The notes: generated from the sequence alone by a model not told the origin. A stretch of 64,000 nt of DNA from Oleispirillum sp963668495 (GCA_963668495.1 OY764545.1:2756395-2820394); one strand, 5' to 3'. Counted from the stretch's first letter, positions 8,690 to 17,688 are shown. Program-made: numbers and translations.

Positions 8690-8724
8690 AAATGTGGTGC
8701 GGCTTTTATCGCAAAAACGTAACA

Positions 8725-8748
8725 GGCGGTCATAAATCAGTGACCGCC
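8725..8748 (+). terminator. Hairpin after mom, possible terminator
   Basis: GGCGGTCA and TGACCGCC form a perfect 8-bp stem with an 8-nt loop, 35 bases after the mom stop. The following T content is low, so termination may be weak. An alternative role is part of the prophage end. Confidence 0.4.
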
Positions 8749-8761
8749 GTCTAATTTCGCT

Positions 8762-8830
8762 ATGCAAAAAGTAGCGCAAAATTATGCAAAAAATCGCGCT
8801 CGCCTATATCAAAAACTGGAAAAAGCACAA
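8762..8830. repeat. 22-bp-spaced A-tract array, candidate Mu-like right end
   Basis: ATGCAAAAA occurs at 8762 and 8784, and a related ATATCAAAAA at 8806, exactly 22 bp apart each time; another A tract follows near 8828. Transposase-binding sites in Mu-family ends are about 22 bp long and placed in phase. The array lies between mom (the last Mu gene) and the host tRNA-Phe, where the right end must fall. The exact terminal CA cannot be fixed without the left end. Confidence 0.4.
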
Positions 8831-8884
8831 AAAAAGAACGGCTAGTGTAAAACACTGCCGTAAAAACTGTAAAACCATATATTA

Positions 8885-8903
8885 GGAAAAAGCGGTAAGC
8901 CGC
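8885..8903 (-). terminator. Terminator of tRNA-Phe
   Basis: On the minus strand GCGG-CTTA-CCGC is followed by TTTTT just downstream of the tRNA. A wider 10-bp inverted repeat (8874-8883 with 8906-8915) encloses it and includes the tRNA 3' end. Confidence 0.6.
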
Positions 8904-8911
8904 AGAATATA

Positions 8912-8987
8912 TGGTGCCCGGGGGCGGATTCGAACCACCGACACACGGATTTTCAATCCGTTGCTCTACCAACTGAGCTACCCGGGC
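8912..8987 (-). tRNA. tRNA-Phe (GAA)
   Basis: A full cloverleaf on the minus strand. The acceptor stem GCCCGGG pairs with CCCGGGC, the D arm contains GCTCAG...TAGAGC, the anticodon loop is TTGAAAA between ACGGA and TCCGT (anticodon GAA), the T loop is TTCGAAT, and the CCA end is encoded. Length 76 nt. It marks the start of host sequence to the right of the Mu-like prophage. Confidence 0.97.
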
Positions 8988-9206
8988 AACCGGACCTTTC
9001 GGTCTTCACAACATATGTCGTCGTGAGGAGGCGTTTATAGAAAAGTTGCACGGACCTGTCCAGTGGGAAAATACATGATTTCGGTTTTTCCTGAATTATT
9101 TATCGTATTTCAGGGAACTTGGACGGCATAACCAACAAAAAACCACTGAACACCGCCGCTGAATCAAAAAAATCCGATCTTCCACAACCACTTTGCGGCA
9201 TTGAAC

Positions 9207-9614
9207 CTAACCCGGAAGGCCATCCACTTTGGGGATATTTTCCAAACGCTCATCCCATCCCGCACGGCTTGCAAAGCAGATATGCGCAGTCGGTCGGATA
9301 TGGATCGCACTATCAATACTTCCAGCAGGCACAACCACCAAAGCGCTATCTGATTGAATACTCGGGAGAGCAGACCCGCACCTACTACAAAAACTCTTTT
9401 CGTGTCGGGTCTCTGGAACCCTGTAAGTCTGGACACTTTCATGACCAGAAACCCAAGTTACCGTCGCCGTCGATGAAAACAAATTGGCCGCGTGCGCAGA
9501 CCCCGTATCCTTTTGACAGCGTTTACAGTGACAAAGGAAAAAGCCCTCAAACTCACCTGAGATTTTAAACTGAACGGTACCACACAAACATGAGCCAGAG
9601 ATGGTTGGGGGCAT
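9207..9614 (-). CDS. GFA-family (CENP-V fold) zinc protein
   Basis: A 135-residue protein with the full set of metal-binding cysteines of the GFA family: CLCG (residues 9-12), CHCKRC (29-34) and CSRCG near residue 77-81. Family members bind two zinc ions, and some bind S-hydroxymethyl-glutathione in formaldehyde metabolism, but most are uncharacterised. It stands alone between tRNA-Phe and yacG. An opposite-strand frame here lacks any family signature and is judged a shadow. Confidence 0.85.
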   Translation of the reverse strand: MPPTISGSCLCGTVQFKISGEFEGFFLCHCKRCQKDTGSAHAANLFSSTATVTWVSGHESVQTYRVPETRHEKSFCSRCGSALPSIQSDSALVVVPAGSIDSAIHIRPTAHICFASRAGWDERLENIPKVDGLPG

Positions 9615-9688
9615 AATGATATACTCTCATTCGTTTGACGCGGAATCGCAGGTGCGTTTGCTACCCTGCCAAATTAATGGGGCAGCCC

Positions 9689-9889
9689 CTAATCCTTATC
9701 TTCGTAAACGGTTTCATACAAATCATCGTCGTCATCCTCGACCACCGGGATGGTGTATGCACCACTGGCCCAATTTCCCAAATCCCGCACCTTACAGCGA
9801 CTGGAACAAAACGGACGGGTCGCGTACTCGGCTGGTTTGCCACAAATCGGACAAGCGCCTGCAACCCAATTGGATGGTGTGTGTGTCAT
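9689..9889 (-). CDS. yacG: DNA gyrase inhibitor YacG
   Basis: A 66-residue YacG-type zinc protein with CPICGKPA (residues 13-20) and RPFCSSRCKVRDLGNW, the canonical C-x2-C...C-x3-C arrangement, followed by a short acidic tail. E. coli YacG binds gyrase and blocks its DNA binding. The start overlaps the stop of the RNase E/G gene (ATGA), a linkage common in alphaproteobacteria. Confidence 0.92.
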   Translation of the reverse strand: MTHTPSNWVAGACPICGKPAEYATRPFCSSRCKVRDLGNWASGAYTIPVVEDDDDDLYETVYEDKD

Positions 9890-11220
9890 GACTGTACTTC
9901 CTTACGCAATGTATACCCGATCATCGCCTCGGCTTCGCGACAACTATCCTGACCGGGACCGTTCAACCACCCAAGCACGGGGGCGGAAACAGTAAGTGTC
10001 CGGCGTGGGTGGCCTGATGCAACATCCGCCACCACCGAACGCAAAGCATCCAAAGCCTCGGTTTCGATGGCGGCCTCACTGGCTGTAACTGTGTCTCCGT
10101 AAACCACTTCGTGCAGCGCAAGACCGCGGCGAGCACGAACCAGCTCCAAATGCCCCATGGGGGAAACCCCATGCACTTGCACCCTATCGTCTTGATCCAA
10201 CAATTGACGCAGGAGCGGAGCCAACCTTTGCGCTGCCGGTCGTGCGCTTTTCCCCTTTCCTTCCGGGACAACATCCACAACCACCGCCCCGCCGAGATTT
10301 CTGAGCCGCAATGCCTGCGCCAAGGCTGCAATGGCTTCGTCATTACAAAGCTGCGCGGCCCGTGGCCCAGTGACCCCATTGGTGTCAATATCGGCAACCC
10401 AAAATGCTCGGGTCATTTCCAATGATAGAGAACCGCCACTCGGTAAGGGAACCTCTGGGGATAACGCTGTAACCAGCGCATCATCACCGCCGGCCTGTGC
10501 AAATGCATCCTTCAAGTTTACGGATACTTGATACTTGCCCAGAATTGCGCGCGCGCCAGACATCAGGTCTCCGCCCGTGACGTCAACCCTATCCACAGGC
10601 TCTGCCATCTCCGCCAACCATTCCACGAAGGGATCAGGGGCGGGACGAAGGCATTGGACACGATTTGGCGCAACTTGCATATCGCACCACATCTGGCGCA
10701 AGACCTCAACATCCTGCGACAACACAGCATCACACTGTGATGCAGCGGCACCGCGCACGACCAAGCCTTCATCAGGCTGCATAGCGGCCTTGGCCCATTG
10801 CGACAGGCGATCAGCATCATCCGCATTCAGGCGGCGAGAAACCGAGCACCCTTTACGAAACGGGGAATAAACCAACCACGGCGAGGACAAGCGAATTTTC
10901 CCAGTCAGCCGCGGGCCTTTTTCCGCCCGAGCCTGACGATCAATCGCCACGGTCACATACACGCCCTGCTGCAAGTCATGCGCTGCGCCCGGATAGTCTT
11001 TGAGAGGCAAAAACCCGGGCTGCGTGCCGCCAATATCGACCAGAACCGCACGTGCGCCCGTTACGGCACCCAGCACCCGGCCCCGCCAAACTGCACCTTC
11101 CGCTGTTGATGGTGTTCCGCGGAACAGCCGAACCTCCACCGGGCGATCATCGGATTGAGCATACAAAAGCGCCCGGGTTTCACCGGGATAGCGCGTTGCC
11201 GCGACCGCGAGCCGGGCCAC
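9886..11220 (-). CDS. rng: Ribonuclease E/G family protein
   Basis: A 444-residue RNase G-like protein. An S1-type RNA-binding region spans residues ~40-110, with GAVTGARAVLVDIGGTQPGF. The catalytic part keeps the acidic segments VADIDTNG and LRNLGGAVVVDVV, which match the metal-binding Asp pair of RNase E/G. The Zn-link (C-P-x-C after MTRKR) of RNase E is not visible; the equivalent region reads VRARRGLALHEVV. It therefore looks like a divergent, shorter member. It lies between maf and yacG as one minus-strand operon. Confidence 0.8.
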   Translation of the reverse strand: MARLAVAATRYPGETRALLYAQSDDRPVEVRLFRGTPSTAEGAVWRGRVLGAVTGARAVLVDIGGTQPGFLPLKDYPGAAHDLQQGVYVTVAIDRQARAEKGPRLTGKIRLSSPWLVYSPFRKGCSVSRRLNADDADRLSQWAKAAMQPDEGLVVRGAAASQCDAVLSQDVEVLRQMWCDMQVAPNRVQCLRPAPDPFVEWLAEMAEPVDRVDVTGGDLMSGARAILGKYQVSVNLKDAFAQAGGDDALVTALSPEVPLPSGGSLSLEMTRAFWVADIDTNGVTGPRAAQLCNDEAIAALAQALRLRNLGGAVVVDVVPEGKGKSARPAAQRLAPLLRQLLDQDDRVQVHGVSPMGHLELVRARRGLALHEVVYGDTVTASEAAIETEALDALRSVVADVASGHPRRTLTVSAPVLGWLNGPGQDSCREAEAMIGYTLRKEVQS

Positions 11221-11222
11221 GA

Positions 11223-11822
11223 CTACACCTCCTGCGGATGACGGATGCCAGCAGACAGTAATAGATTGGAAACTTCCGGCAGGCTCAGCCCAACAACGTT
11301 GCTGTAGCTGCCGTTGATGGACAAGACAAATCGCCCAGCCAAACCTTGGATAGCATAGCCACCTGCCTTACCGTTCCATTCGCCGGAAGCCAGATACATG
11401 CGTTCTTCGGACGGGGATAACGATTTAAACCGCACCACAGTTGTCACCCGGCGCACCTTCACTTTGCCGGACACCGGATCAATAACGCAAATTCCACCGT
11501 GGACACGGTGCCGTCGCCCGGACAACAAACGTAGACAGCGTCGTGCCGTCGCCTCGTCCTCCGCTTTCGGCAGGATACGGCGACCACAGGCCACCACGGT
11601 GTCTGCGGCTAAAATAACGTCATCAGGGTAATCAACAGCGACAGCTTTGGCTTTTTCTTCCGCCAAACGCACGGCAAGCGCCGCAGGCGTTTCACAATCC
11701 TGCGGCGTCTCGTCAATATCTGCCGGAGCACTAACATCCGCCGCAAGCCCGATCTGTTGCAACAGATCCCGGCGGCGTGGCGACGCGGATGCCAAAACCA
11801 GCCTTAGCCCGTGATTGGCCAT
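11223..11822 (-). CDS. maf: Maf-type nucleotide pyrophosphatase
   Basis: A 199-residue Maf protein, a house-cleaning hydrolase of nucleoside triphosphates. It shows LVLASASPRRRDLLQQIG at the N-terminus, DPDD-like ADTVV in the middle, and GKAGGYAIQG near the C-terminal third, all family motifs. I placed the start at the ATG with GGTGA upstream rather than at a TTG 12 bases earlier. It sits between infA and rng. Confidence 0.93.
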   Translation of the reverse strand: MANHGLRLVLASASPRRRDLLQQIGLAADVSAPADIDETPQDCETPAALAVRLAEEKAKAVAVDYPDDVILAADTVVACGRRILPKAEDEATARRCLRLLSGRRHRVHGGICVIDPVSGKVKVRRVTTVVRFKSLSPSEERMYLASGEWNGKAGGYAIQGLAGRFVLSINGSYSNVVGLSLPEVSNLLLSAGIRHPQEV

Positions 11823-11842
11823 AATCGTCACCAAATGCAGTA

Positions 11843-12061
11843 TTATTTAAAGCGGAAGGTAATACGACCTTTGCTGAGGTCGTAAGGGGTCATTTCCACT
11901 TGCACACGGTCACCGGTCAGAACCCGAATGCGGTTCTTACGCATCTTGCCGGAAGTGTGTGCCAAAATTTCATGATCATTGTCCAGTTTTACCCGGAACA
12001 TCGCATTCGGCAGCAGCTCAACAACCGTGCCGGAAAACTCAATCAGGTCTTCTTTTGCCAT
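11843..12061 (-). CDS. infA: Translation initiation factor IF-1
   Basis: A 72-residue S1-like OB-fold protein with the near-universal IF-1 sequence (MAKEDLIEFSGTVVELLPN..., ending DLSKGRITFRFK). It binds the ribosomal A site during initiation. Its length is exact for the family. A 134-bp gap upstream should hold its promoter; nothing more specific is seen there. Confidence 0.98.
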   Translation of the reverse strand: MAKEDLIEFSGTVVELLPNAMFRVKLDNDHEILAHTSGKMRKNRIRVLTGDRVQVEMTPYDLSKGRITFRFK

Positions 12062-12195
12062 AAATTCCTCTTTGCTGGCTATGTCGGGATGCAGGCTGCA
12101 CCACAGCTCTAGCCCGTATATTTTTTAAGACGTCCTTTAGTGCGCCGATCCCCGCAAGGAATCAAGCTATTTTCACACAAAAAACGGCGAAAACC

Positions 12196-12735
12196 TTATC
12201 CACGCAGTTTTTTGAAGCTATTTCGCATGCGGTGCCACAAAACATGACCGCGTTGCTTGACCAATTTGGTCGGACCTTTACGCGGCCGCACGGACTTTTC
12301 CGGCGAGGCAGGCTCCCACTCCTGCAGGATATGATCGCGGATTTCATCACGAACTTTTCGGTACGCCTCCAACTGGGCTTCCCGATTGCCTTCGGTTGCG
12401 CTGGGGTCTTCAATCGGCCAGTACAGAACCTCACAGGATGTGGTCCGGGTTTCTTCCAATGCCCGGTCATGGGCAGCCTTACTTAAGGCAACGATCACTT
12501 CAAAATTGTCGTCATGCAAATCATCAAAGGTTTTCGGACGATGATTATCCAGCGGCATATAGCCACCTTCCTCTAACACCACGGAAACGAAGCCGTTGGC
12601 GTGCCCGGCTTCAACCCCGACAGATTCAACATAGGCCTTATCGCCATACAACTTACGAAAAATCGACAACGCCATCGGTGAGCGAATGGCGTTATATGTA
12701 CAGGCAAACAGTACGGCTGATGGAATTGTGCTCAT
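12196..12735 (-). CDS. Low-molecular-weight phosphatase / arsenate reductase-like protein
   Basis: A 179-residue protein with the P-loop CTYNAIRSPMA (Cys11-x5-Arg17), the catalytic motif of LMW tyrosine phosphatases and related arsenate reductases, and an acid-loop candidate WPIEDPSA near residue 106. The ~40-residue basic C-terminal tail is an extension beyond the usual fold. It lies between infA and the UPF0262 gene, a conserved neighbourhood in alphaproteobacteria. Substrate unknown. Confidence 0.82.
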   Translation of the reverse strand: MSTIPSAVLFACTYNAIRSPMALSIFRKLYGDKAYVESVGVEAGHANGFVSVVLEEGGYMPLDNHRPKTFDDLHDDNFEVIVALSKAAHDRALEETRTTSCEVLYWPIEDPSATEGNREAQLEAYRKVRDEIRDHILQEWEPASPEKSVRPRKGPTKLVKQRGHVLWHRMRNSFKKLRG

Positions 12736-12740
12736 GCCCC

Positions 12741-13229
12741 CTACCCCTTAATGTGCAGGACGCAAAGCAATGTGAACAGGCGGCGGGCCGTCTGTTTATC
12801 CACTTCCACCTTGTCGCCAAGACGCTCGCGCATCAATTCTGCCCCCTCATTATGTAATCCTCGCCGCCCCATATCGATGGCTTCAATTTGGGATGGCGAT
12901 GCCGTTTTGATGGCATCGAAATAACTTTCACACACCACAAAGTAATCTTTGATAATCGATCGAAAAGACCGCAGCGGCAAAATCACCCGCAGGGTCTCCA
13001 CCGTCGCGGCATCCTGCCCGTTTGGTTTGACATCCAGTATCAGTCGATTGTCAGACAAGGCCAGATGCAAGTCATAAGGACCGGGTTCCCCCCAATCCAA
13101 TGGGCGGAAACTATTTTGCTCCAGCAGGTCAAAAATCGCCACCGCCCGTTCGTGTTCGACTTCGGGACGAGGATGGGTCAACATACGCTGATCCAGGGTC
13201 ACGTTTGCAATCGTATGCGGCTGCCCCAT
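12741..13229 (-). CDS. UPF0262 family protein
   Basis: A 162-residue protein matching the alphaproteobacterial UPF0262 family (HERAVAIFDLLEQNSF, LHLALSDNRLILDV, and ALPLRSFRSIIKDYFVVCESY-type segments). Its function is not known. Its place between hisD and a phosphatase gene is conserved in this class of bacteria, which is useful for placing the host. Confidence 0.88.
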   Translation of the reverse strand: MGQPHTIANVTLDQRMLTHPRPEVEHERAVAIFDLLEQNSFRPLDWGEPGPYDLHLALSDNRLILDVKPNGQDAATVETLRVILPLRSFRSIIKDYFVVCESYFDAIKTASPSQIEAIDMGRRGLHNEGAELMRERLGDKVEVDKQTARRLFTLLCVLHIKG

Positions 13230-13259
13230 GTTCTCATCCCTTTCCGATCCGCACCGTGT

Positions 13260-14561
13260 TTACGGTCTTGGCTCCGGCAGACGTAACGCCACCGACAAAC
13301 CATGCGCGGATAAGCCTTCGCTATTGGCAAGAGCCACCGCCGCCGGACCGATCTCTGCTATAGCCCGCGCATCAGCACCCAACAACGTCGTGCGTTTCAG
13401 GAAGTCTAACACTCCAAGCCCACTGGAAAACCGGGCACTTCGTGCAGTTGGCAGCACGTGATTGGGTCCGCCAACATAATCGCCCAAGGCTTCAGGCGTA
13501 TACCGCCCAAGGAAAATCGCACCGGCATGACGAATATGCGTTGCCAGTGCTTCCGGTTCAGCAACTGCCAGCTCCAAGTGCTCTGGGGCAACTCGGTTGC
13601 TTAGTTCCGCAGCTTGCTCCAGCGTATCAACGACAATAACAGCACCATGATCGCGCCAGCTTACTGTCGCAATATTGGCACGCGGAAGGGTTTCCAGCCG
13701 CTTGTCAACCGCAGCAACAACCGCATCGGCAAACGCCGCATCATCCGTAATCAGGATGGACTGCGCCGCCGTGTCGTGCTCTGCCTGTGACAGCAAATCA
13801 ACCGCGATCCAGTCCGGGTTATTGGCATTATCTGCAATCACCAGAATTTCTGATGGCCCAGCCACCATATCAATCCCAACCGTGCCGAACACAGCACGTT
13901 TGGCGGCTGCCACATATGCATTACCGGGACCGACGATCTTATCCACCGGGGCAATAGTGTCCGTACCATAGGCCAGAGCCGCAATCGCCTGCGCACCGCC
14001 CACGCGATACACTTCATCCACACCGGCGCGTTTGGCAGCAGCTAACACCAGCGGATTGATAATGCCATCCGGGGTCGGCACGGTCATCACCAGTCGCTGC
14101 ACCCCTGCCACTTTTGCAGGGATCGCATTCATCAACACGGAGGACGGATACGAGGCCAAACCACCGGGCACATACAATCCAGCAGCATCCACCGCAGACC
14201 AACGCAAACCCAATTGCACGCCCTGCGCATCCGTATAGGCGATATCCTGTGGCAGTTGCTTTTCATGGAAGTCATGAATGCGCTGTGCTGCCAAATCCAA
14301 TGCCGCCAAAATTTCGTCGTCACAATCGGCTTCGGCTTTGTCGATTTCAGCATCTGATACGCGCAAGGTCTGCGCTGTCAAAGCCAAGCGATCAAACTTT
14401 TCCGTCAGGCGAATCAGGGCTGCGTCGCCATTCACACGCACATCATGAAGGATCGCCGCGACCGTATCGCGCACATCCACATCATTTTCCCGTTTTGCCC
14501 CCAACAGTTCCGAAAACTGCTGTTCGAAATTCGGGGTTCCGGCCTTAAGACGCACTGGCAT
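13260..14561 (-). CDS. hisD: Histidinol dehydrogenase
   Basis: A 433-residue HisD, which oxidises histidinol to histidine in two NAD-dependent steps. Family segments seen are YVPGG (substrate loop), VDKIVGPGNAYVAAAKR and AGPSEILVIAD, then HxE-type SEHLELA-like APEHLEL, with GGPNHVLPT near the C-terminus. The start was set at MPVRLK, overlapping the last 17 bases of hisG; a longer frame reaches into hisG and is not family-like. Confidence 0.95.
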   Translation of the reverse strand: MPVRLKAGTPNFEQQFSELLGAKRENDVDVRDTVAAILHDVRVNGDAALIRLTEKFDRLALTAQTLRVSDAEIDKAEADCDDEILAALDLAAQRIHDFHEKQLPQDIAYTDAQGVQLGLRWSAVDAAGLYVPGGLASYPSSVLMNAIPAKVAGVQRLVMTVPTPDGIINPLVLAAAKRAGVDEVYRVGGAQAIAALAYGTDTIAPVDKIVGPGNAYVAAAKRAVFGTVGIDMVAGPSEILVIADNANNPDWIAVDLLSQAEHDTAAQSILITDDAAFADAVVAAVDKRLETLPRANIATVSWRDHGAVIVVDTLEQAAELSNRVAPEHLELAVAEPEALATHIRHAGAIFLGRYTPEALGDYVGGPNHVLPTARSARFSSGLGVLDFLKRTTLLGADARAIAEIGPAAVALANSEGLSAHGLSVALRLPEPRP

Positions 14562-15213
14562 TGACCGCCTCCGTAAACTTAGCCAACCAGCCTTGCATTT
14601 CTTCAGGATAGGTTTTGAAAGTCGGGCGATGGAAAACCAAACGTGAGGTAATATCCAAAATGTGTTCAACCTCGACCAAGCCATTGGCTTTCAACGTCGC
14701 GCCAGAGGACACCAAATCCACAATCCGACGGCATAATCCCAACTGCGGCGCCAATTCCATGGCTCCATTCAGCTTCACGCACTCCGCCTGCACGCCCCGC
14801 GCGGCAAAGTGTTCCTGCGTTAGGTGCGGGTACTTGGTTGCAATGCGAATATGGCTCCAGCTTGCCGGGTTTTCTTCCGCTACGGCGTCGGCGGTCGCCG
14901 CCACAGCCAGACGGCAATGCCCAATATTCAGATCCAGTGGCGCATAAATATCCGGGTAATCGAATTCCATCATGACATCATTGCCGCAAATGCCGAAGTG
15001 CGCGGCGCCGAACGCAATAAACGTCGCAACATCAAAGCTGCGCACACGAATGATATCCAGATGGGGAAAGTTGGTGGCAAAGCGCAGCTTGCGCGATTTG
15101 GGATTATCGAAATCGGGTTCCGGTTCAATACCAGCCGCACGAACCAGCGGCATGGCTTCCTCTAGGATACGACCTTTGGGCAATGCCAAAGTCAATCGAT
15201 CAATCGCGCGCAT
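14545..15213 (-). CDS. hisG: ATP phosphoribosyltransferase, short form
   Basis: A 222-residue HisG of the short type: LTLALPKGRILEEAMPL at the start and VDLVSSGATLKANGLVE in the C-terminal half. It catalyses the first step of histidine synthesis. The short form lacks the regulatory C-terminal domain and in known cases needs the HisRS-like partner HisZ, which is not in this window. It overlaps hisD and follows murA. Confidence 0.95.
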   Translation of the reverse strand: MRAIDRLTLALPKGRILEEAMPLVRAAGIEPEPDFDNPKSRKLRFATNFPHLDIIRVRSFDVATFIAFGAAHFGICGNDVMMEFDYPDIYAPLDLNIGHCRLAVAATADAVAEENPASWSHIRIATKYPHLTQEHFAARGVQAECVKLNGAMELAPQLGLCRRIVDLVSSGATLKANGLVEVEHILDITSRLVFHRPTFKTYPEEMQGWLAKFTEAVNASAS

Positions 15214-15265
15214 GCGCCTTTGCCTCCAAATCTTAAATAACCTGACGTAGTGTTATGATTATGCG

Positions 15266-16561
15266 TCAGTTGGCTTCCCGTAGGCGTTCGATATCTGCAC
15301 CACAGGCCGCAAGCTTTTGTTCCAATCGTTCATAACCGCGATCCAGATGATACACCCGAGAGATCACAGTTTCACCTTCTGCCGCCAATGCAGCAAGAAT
15401 CAGTGACATGGATGCCCGCAAATCCGTCGCCATAACCGGGGCGCCGGATAACTTTGGCACACCGCGAACAATAGCAGATGCACCGTTATGGATATTAATA
15501 TCCGCACCCATTCGTTTCAATTCCGGCACGTGCATAAAACGATTTTCAAAAATCGTTTCTGTAATCATGGACGCACCCTGAGCCGTAGCAAACAGAGCCA
15601 TCACCTGCGCCTGCATGTCCGTTGGGAACGCCGGATGCGGTTCCGTCATCACATCAACGCCGCGGATGTTGTTATCCTTGGCGGAGACAAGAATGCCGTC
15701 TTCACGGTCTTCCACCACAACGCCTGCCGCAGTCAGAACCTTCATCAACGCCGTCATGTCATCCATACGGGCGTTTTGCAGCAGAATTTCACCGCGGGTG
15801 ATTGCCGCTGCCACCGCATATGAACCGGCCTCAATCCGGTCAGGTAGCACCGAATATTTGGCACCGTGCAAAGCATCCTTACCACGAATGGTCAGGCGAG
15901 AGGTTCCAATTCCCTCAATATCCGCCCCCATTGCCACCAGACAATTGGCCAGATCGCAGACCTCGGGCTCCTGTGCTGCATTGTCCAAAATGGTTTCACC
16001 ATCTGCCAATGCCGCAGCCATCATCAGGTTTTCCGTTCCCCCCACGGTCACTTGTGGGAAGACAATTCGCGCGCCCTTCAACCGACCATCGACCGTGGCA
16101 TTGATGTAACCGTTTTCGATGGTAATCACGGCTCCCATCTGTTCCAAGGCGGACAGATGCAAATCCACAGGCCGCGTCCCGATGGCACACCCACCGGGCA
16201 AAGAAACCTGAGCCTCACCCTCGCGGGCCAAAAGCGGACCAAGCACCAAAACCGACGCCCGCATTTTCCGCACTAGGTCGTAATGCGCCATAGTACTGGT
16301 AATTTCCGGGGTTTTCAGGTCCAGAACCCGCCCACAGCAGGACTCACTGTTGCCATTGCCGTTCATATGCATCTGCACACCGTGGCTCATCAGCAATTTT
16401 GCCATGGTGGTTATGTCCACCAAATGCGGCAAATTGGATAAGGTCAGCGTGTCTTTGGTCAGAAGGCTGGCAGCCATCAACGGCAATGCGGCATTTTTCG
16501 CGCCGCTGATCGGGATGACACCGTTCAACTGATGTCCACCCCGAATACGAATACTATCCAT
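15266..16561 (-). CDS. murA: UDP-N-acetylglucosamine 1-carboxyvinyltransferase
   Basis: A 431-residue MurA, the first committed enzyme of peptidoglycan synthesis. The N-terminus reads ISGAKNAALPLMAASLL, and the catalytic loop region GGCAIGTRPVDLHLSALEQMGA carries the Cys that binds PEP (and fosfomycin). RAS/LILAALAAEGET and a YHLDRGYE segment close the protein. Length is standard. Confidence 0.96.
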   Translation of the reverse strand: MDSIRIRGGHQLNGVIPISGAKNAALPLMAASLLTKDTLTLSNLPHLVDITTMAKLLMSHGVQMHMNGNGNSESCCGRVLDLKTPEITSTMAHYDLVRKMRASVLVLGPLLAREGEAQVSLPGGCAIGTRPVDLHLSALEQMGAVITIENGYINATVDGRLKGARIVFPQVTVGGTENLMMAAALADGETILDNAAQEPEVCDLANCLVAMGADIEGIGTSRLTIRGKDALHGAKYSVLPDRIEAGSYAVAAAITRGEILLQNARMDDMTALMKVLTAAGVVVEDREDGILVSAKDNNIRGVDVMTEPHPAFPTDMQAQVMALFATAQGASMITETIFENRFMHVPELKRMGADINIHNGASAIVRGVPKLSGAPVMATDLRASMSLILAALAAEGETVISRVYHLDRGYERLEQKLAACGADIERLREAN

Positions 16562-16601
16562 TCAACGGTCCTAAATTACTGGCAGGCTTGGCATTTAAAG
16601 A

Positions 16602-17156
16602 TTACAGACGCGGCAAGGTCACCCCGGTTTGGCTCATATACTTGCCGGAGCGTGAACGATACGTGGTTTCGCACAGGGACTCTCCGCGCAGGAAAACGAA
16701 CTGCGCCACGCCTTCATTGGCATAGATTTTTGCCGGCAGCGGTGTGGTGTTGGAAAATTCCAAAGTCACATGCCCTTCCCAACCCGGTTCCAGCGGCGTC
16801 ACGTTGACGATAATCCCACACCGGGCATAGGTGGATTTACCAAGGCAAATCACCAAAACATCCTCAGGAATTTTGAAGTATTCGACAGTCCGCGCCAGTG
16901 CAAAGCTGTTCGGCGGGATCACGCACACATCCGTATCCCGATCAACGAAGCTTTTTTCCGAAAAGTTTTTCGGATCGACAACGGCAGAATCGATGTTGGT
17001 GAATACCTTGAATTCGGTTGAGCAGCGAGAGTCATATCCGTATGAGGACAAGCCATAGGAAATCACGCCATCACGCTTCAGCCGATCTTCGAACGGCGAA
17101 ATCATGCCTTGCTCAAGGGCCAGCTTGCGAATCTCATGGTCCGGCAACACACCCAT
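16602..17156 (-). CDS. dcd: dCTP deaminase
   Basis: A 184-residue Dcd of the trimeric dUTPase-like fold. Motifs seen are GKSTYARCGIIVNVTPLEPGWEGHVTLE (read in parts, around residues 105-135) with the catalytic Glu in the last segment, and a C-terminal SGKYMSQ. It makes dUTP for thymidylate synthesis. The start at the ATG with AAGGAGA upstream is preferred to an in-frame start 36 bases earlier. Confidence 0.95.
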   Translation of the reverse strand: MGVLPDHEIRKLALEQGMISPFEDRLKRDGVISYGLSSYGYDSRCSTEFKVFTNIDSAVVDPKNFSEKSFVDRDTDVCVIPPNSFALARTVEYFKIPEDVLVICLGKSTYARCGIIVNVTPLEPGWEGHVTLEFSNTTPLPAKIYANEGVAQFVFLRGESLCETTYRSRSGKYMSQTGVTLPRL

Positions 17157-17188
17157 GTTCGAAGTCTCCTTAATAAATAAATGTGATA

Positions 17189-17380
17189 TCACTCGACAGT
17201 CTTAACGTCTTGCGCCCCAGACGACAAGGGGAGAGACTCCTCACCCGCCTGCTCGGGGGCGAGTTTTTCGCCTTCCACACTGCGCCGCCCCTGCCGTTGC
17301 GCCTTTCGGCGTTGCAGATTCTGCTTTAATGCCTCTGCCTGTTCAAGCTGTCGTTTGGTCAAAGATTTGGTATTTGGCAT
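17189..17380 (-). CDS. Small conserved hypothetical protein upstream of dcd
   Basis: A 63-residue, strongly charged protein (MPNTKSLTKRQLEQAEALK...RRKAQRQGRR, then an acidic tail). The first half predicts a basic helix; no family name is known to me. Similar short Lys/Arg-rich proteins next to murA or dcd are common in this bacterial group. A longer frame upstream to 17491 is possible but looks non-coding. Confidence 0.6.
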   Translation of the reverse strand: MPNTKSLTKRQLEQAEALKQNLQRRKAQRQGRRSVEGEKLAPEQAGEESLPLSSGAQDVKTVE

Positions 17381-17545
17381 CCATTCGCACCCGGAAAAAT
17401 CGAACTCACCCCGTTGATATACATGATTTGTCCCTTTTTGTGACTTTTTTTGCAAATAGGTCTTGCCAGAGCCGATAGCCTTGTGTATCAAGTGCGCCTC
17501 GACGCTGATGACGCACAGTCAACCAGCCAAGACCTGAAAAGATAT

Positions 17546-17626
<81 letters not shown>

Positions 17627-17637
17627 AACCACGTAAC

Positions 17638-17662
17638 GCCTTGCGAAAGCAGGGCCTTTTTT
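17638..17662 (+). terminator. Phage-supplied terminator behind tRNA-Thr
   Basis: GCCTTGC-GAAA-GCAGGGC (7 bp, one G-U pair, GNRA loop) followed by a C and six Ts, lying 12 bases inside the prophage. It replaces the host terminator, which now lies at 52184 beyond the other end. Confidence 0.8.
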
Positions 17663-17688
17663 ATGCCTTCCGCTCAGAAGGTTCACTT

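Noticed and set aside
8874..8915. 10-bp inverted repeat around the tRNA-Phe end read as a transposon terminus
   Set aside because: It includes the tRNA 3' end and encloses a T-tract hairpin, so a tRNA terminator explains it better.
9119..9568. 149-codon plus-strand frame opposite the GFA gene
   Set aside because: The minus strand carries all GFA cysteine motifs; the plus frame is compositionally odd and has no ribosome site.
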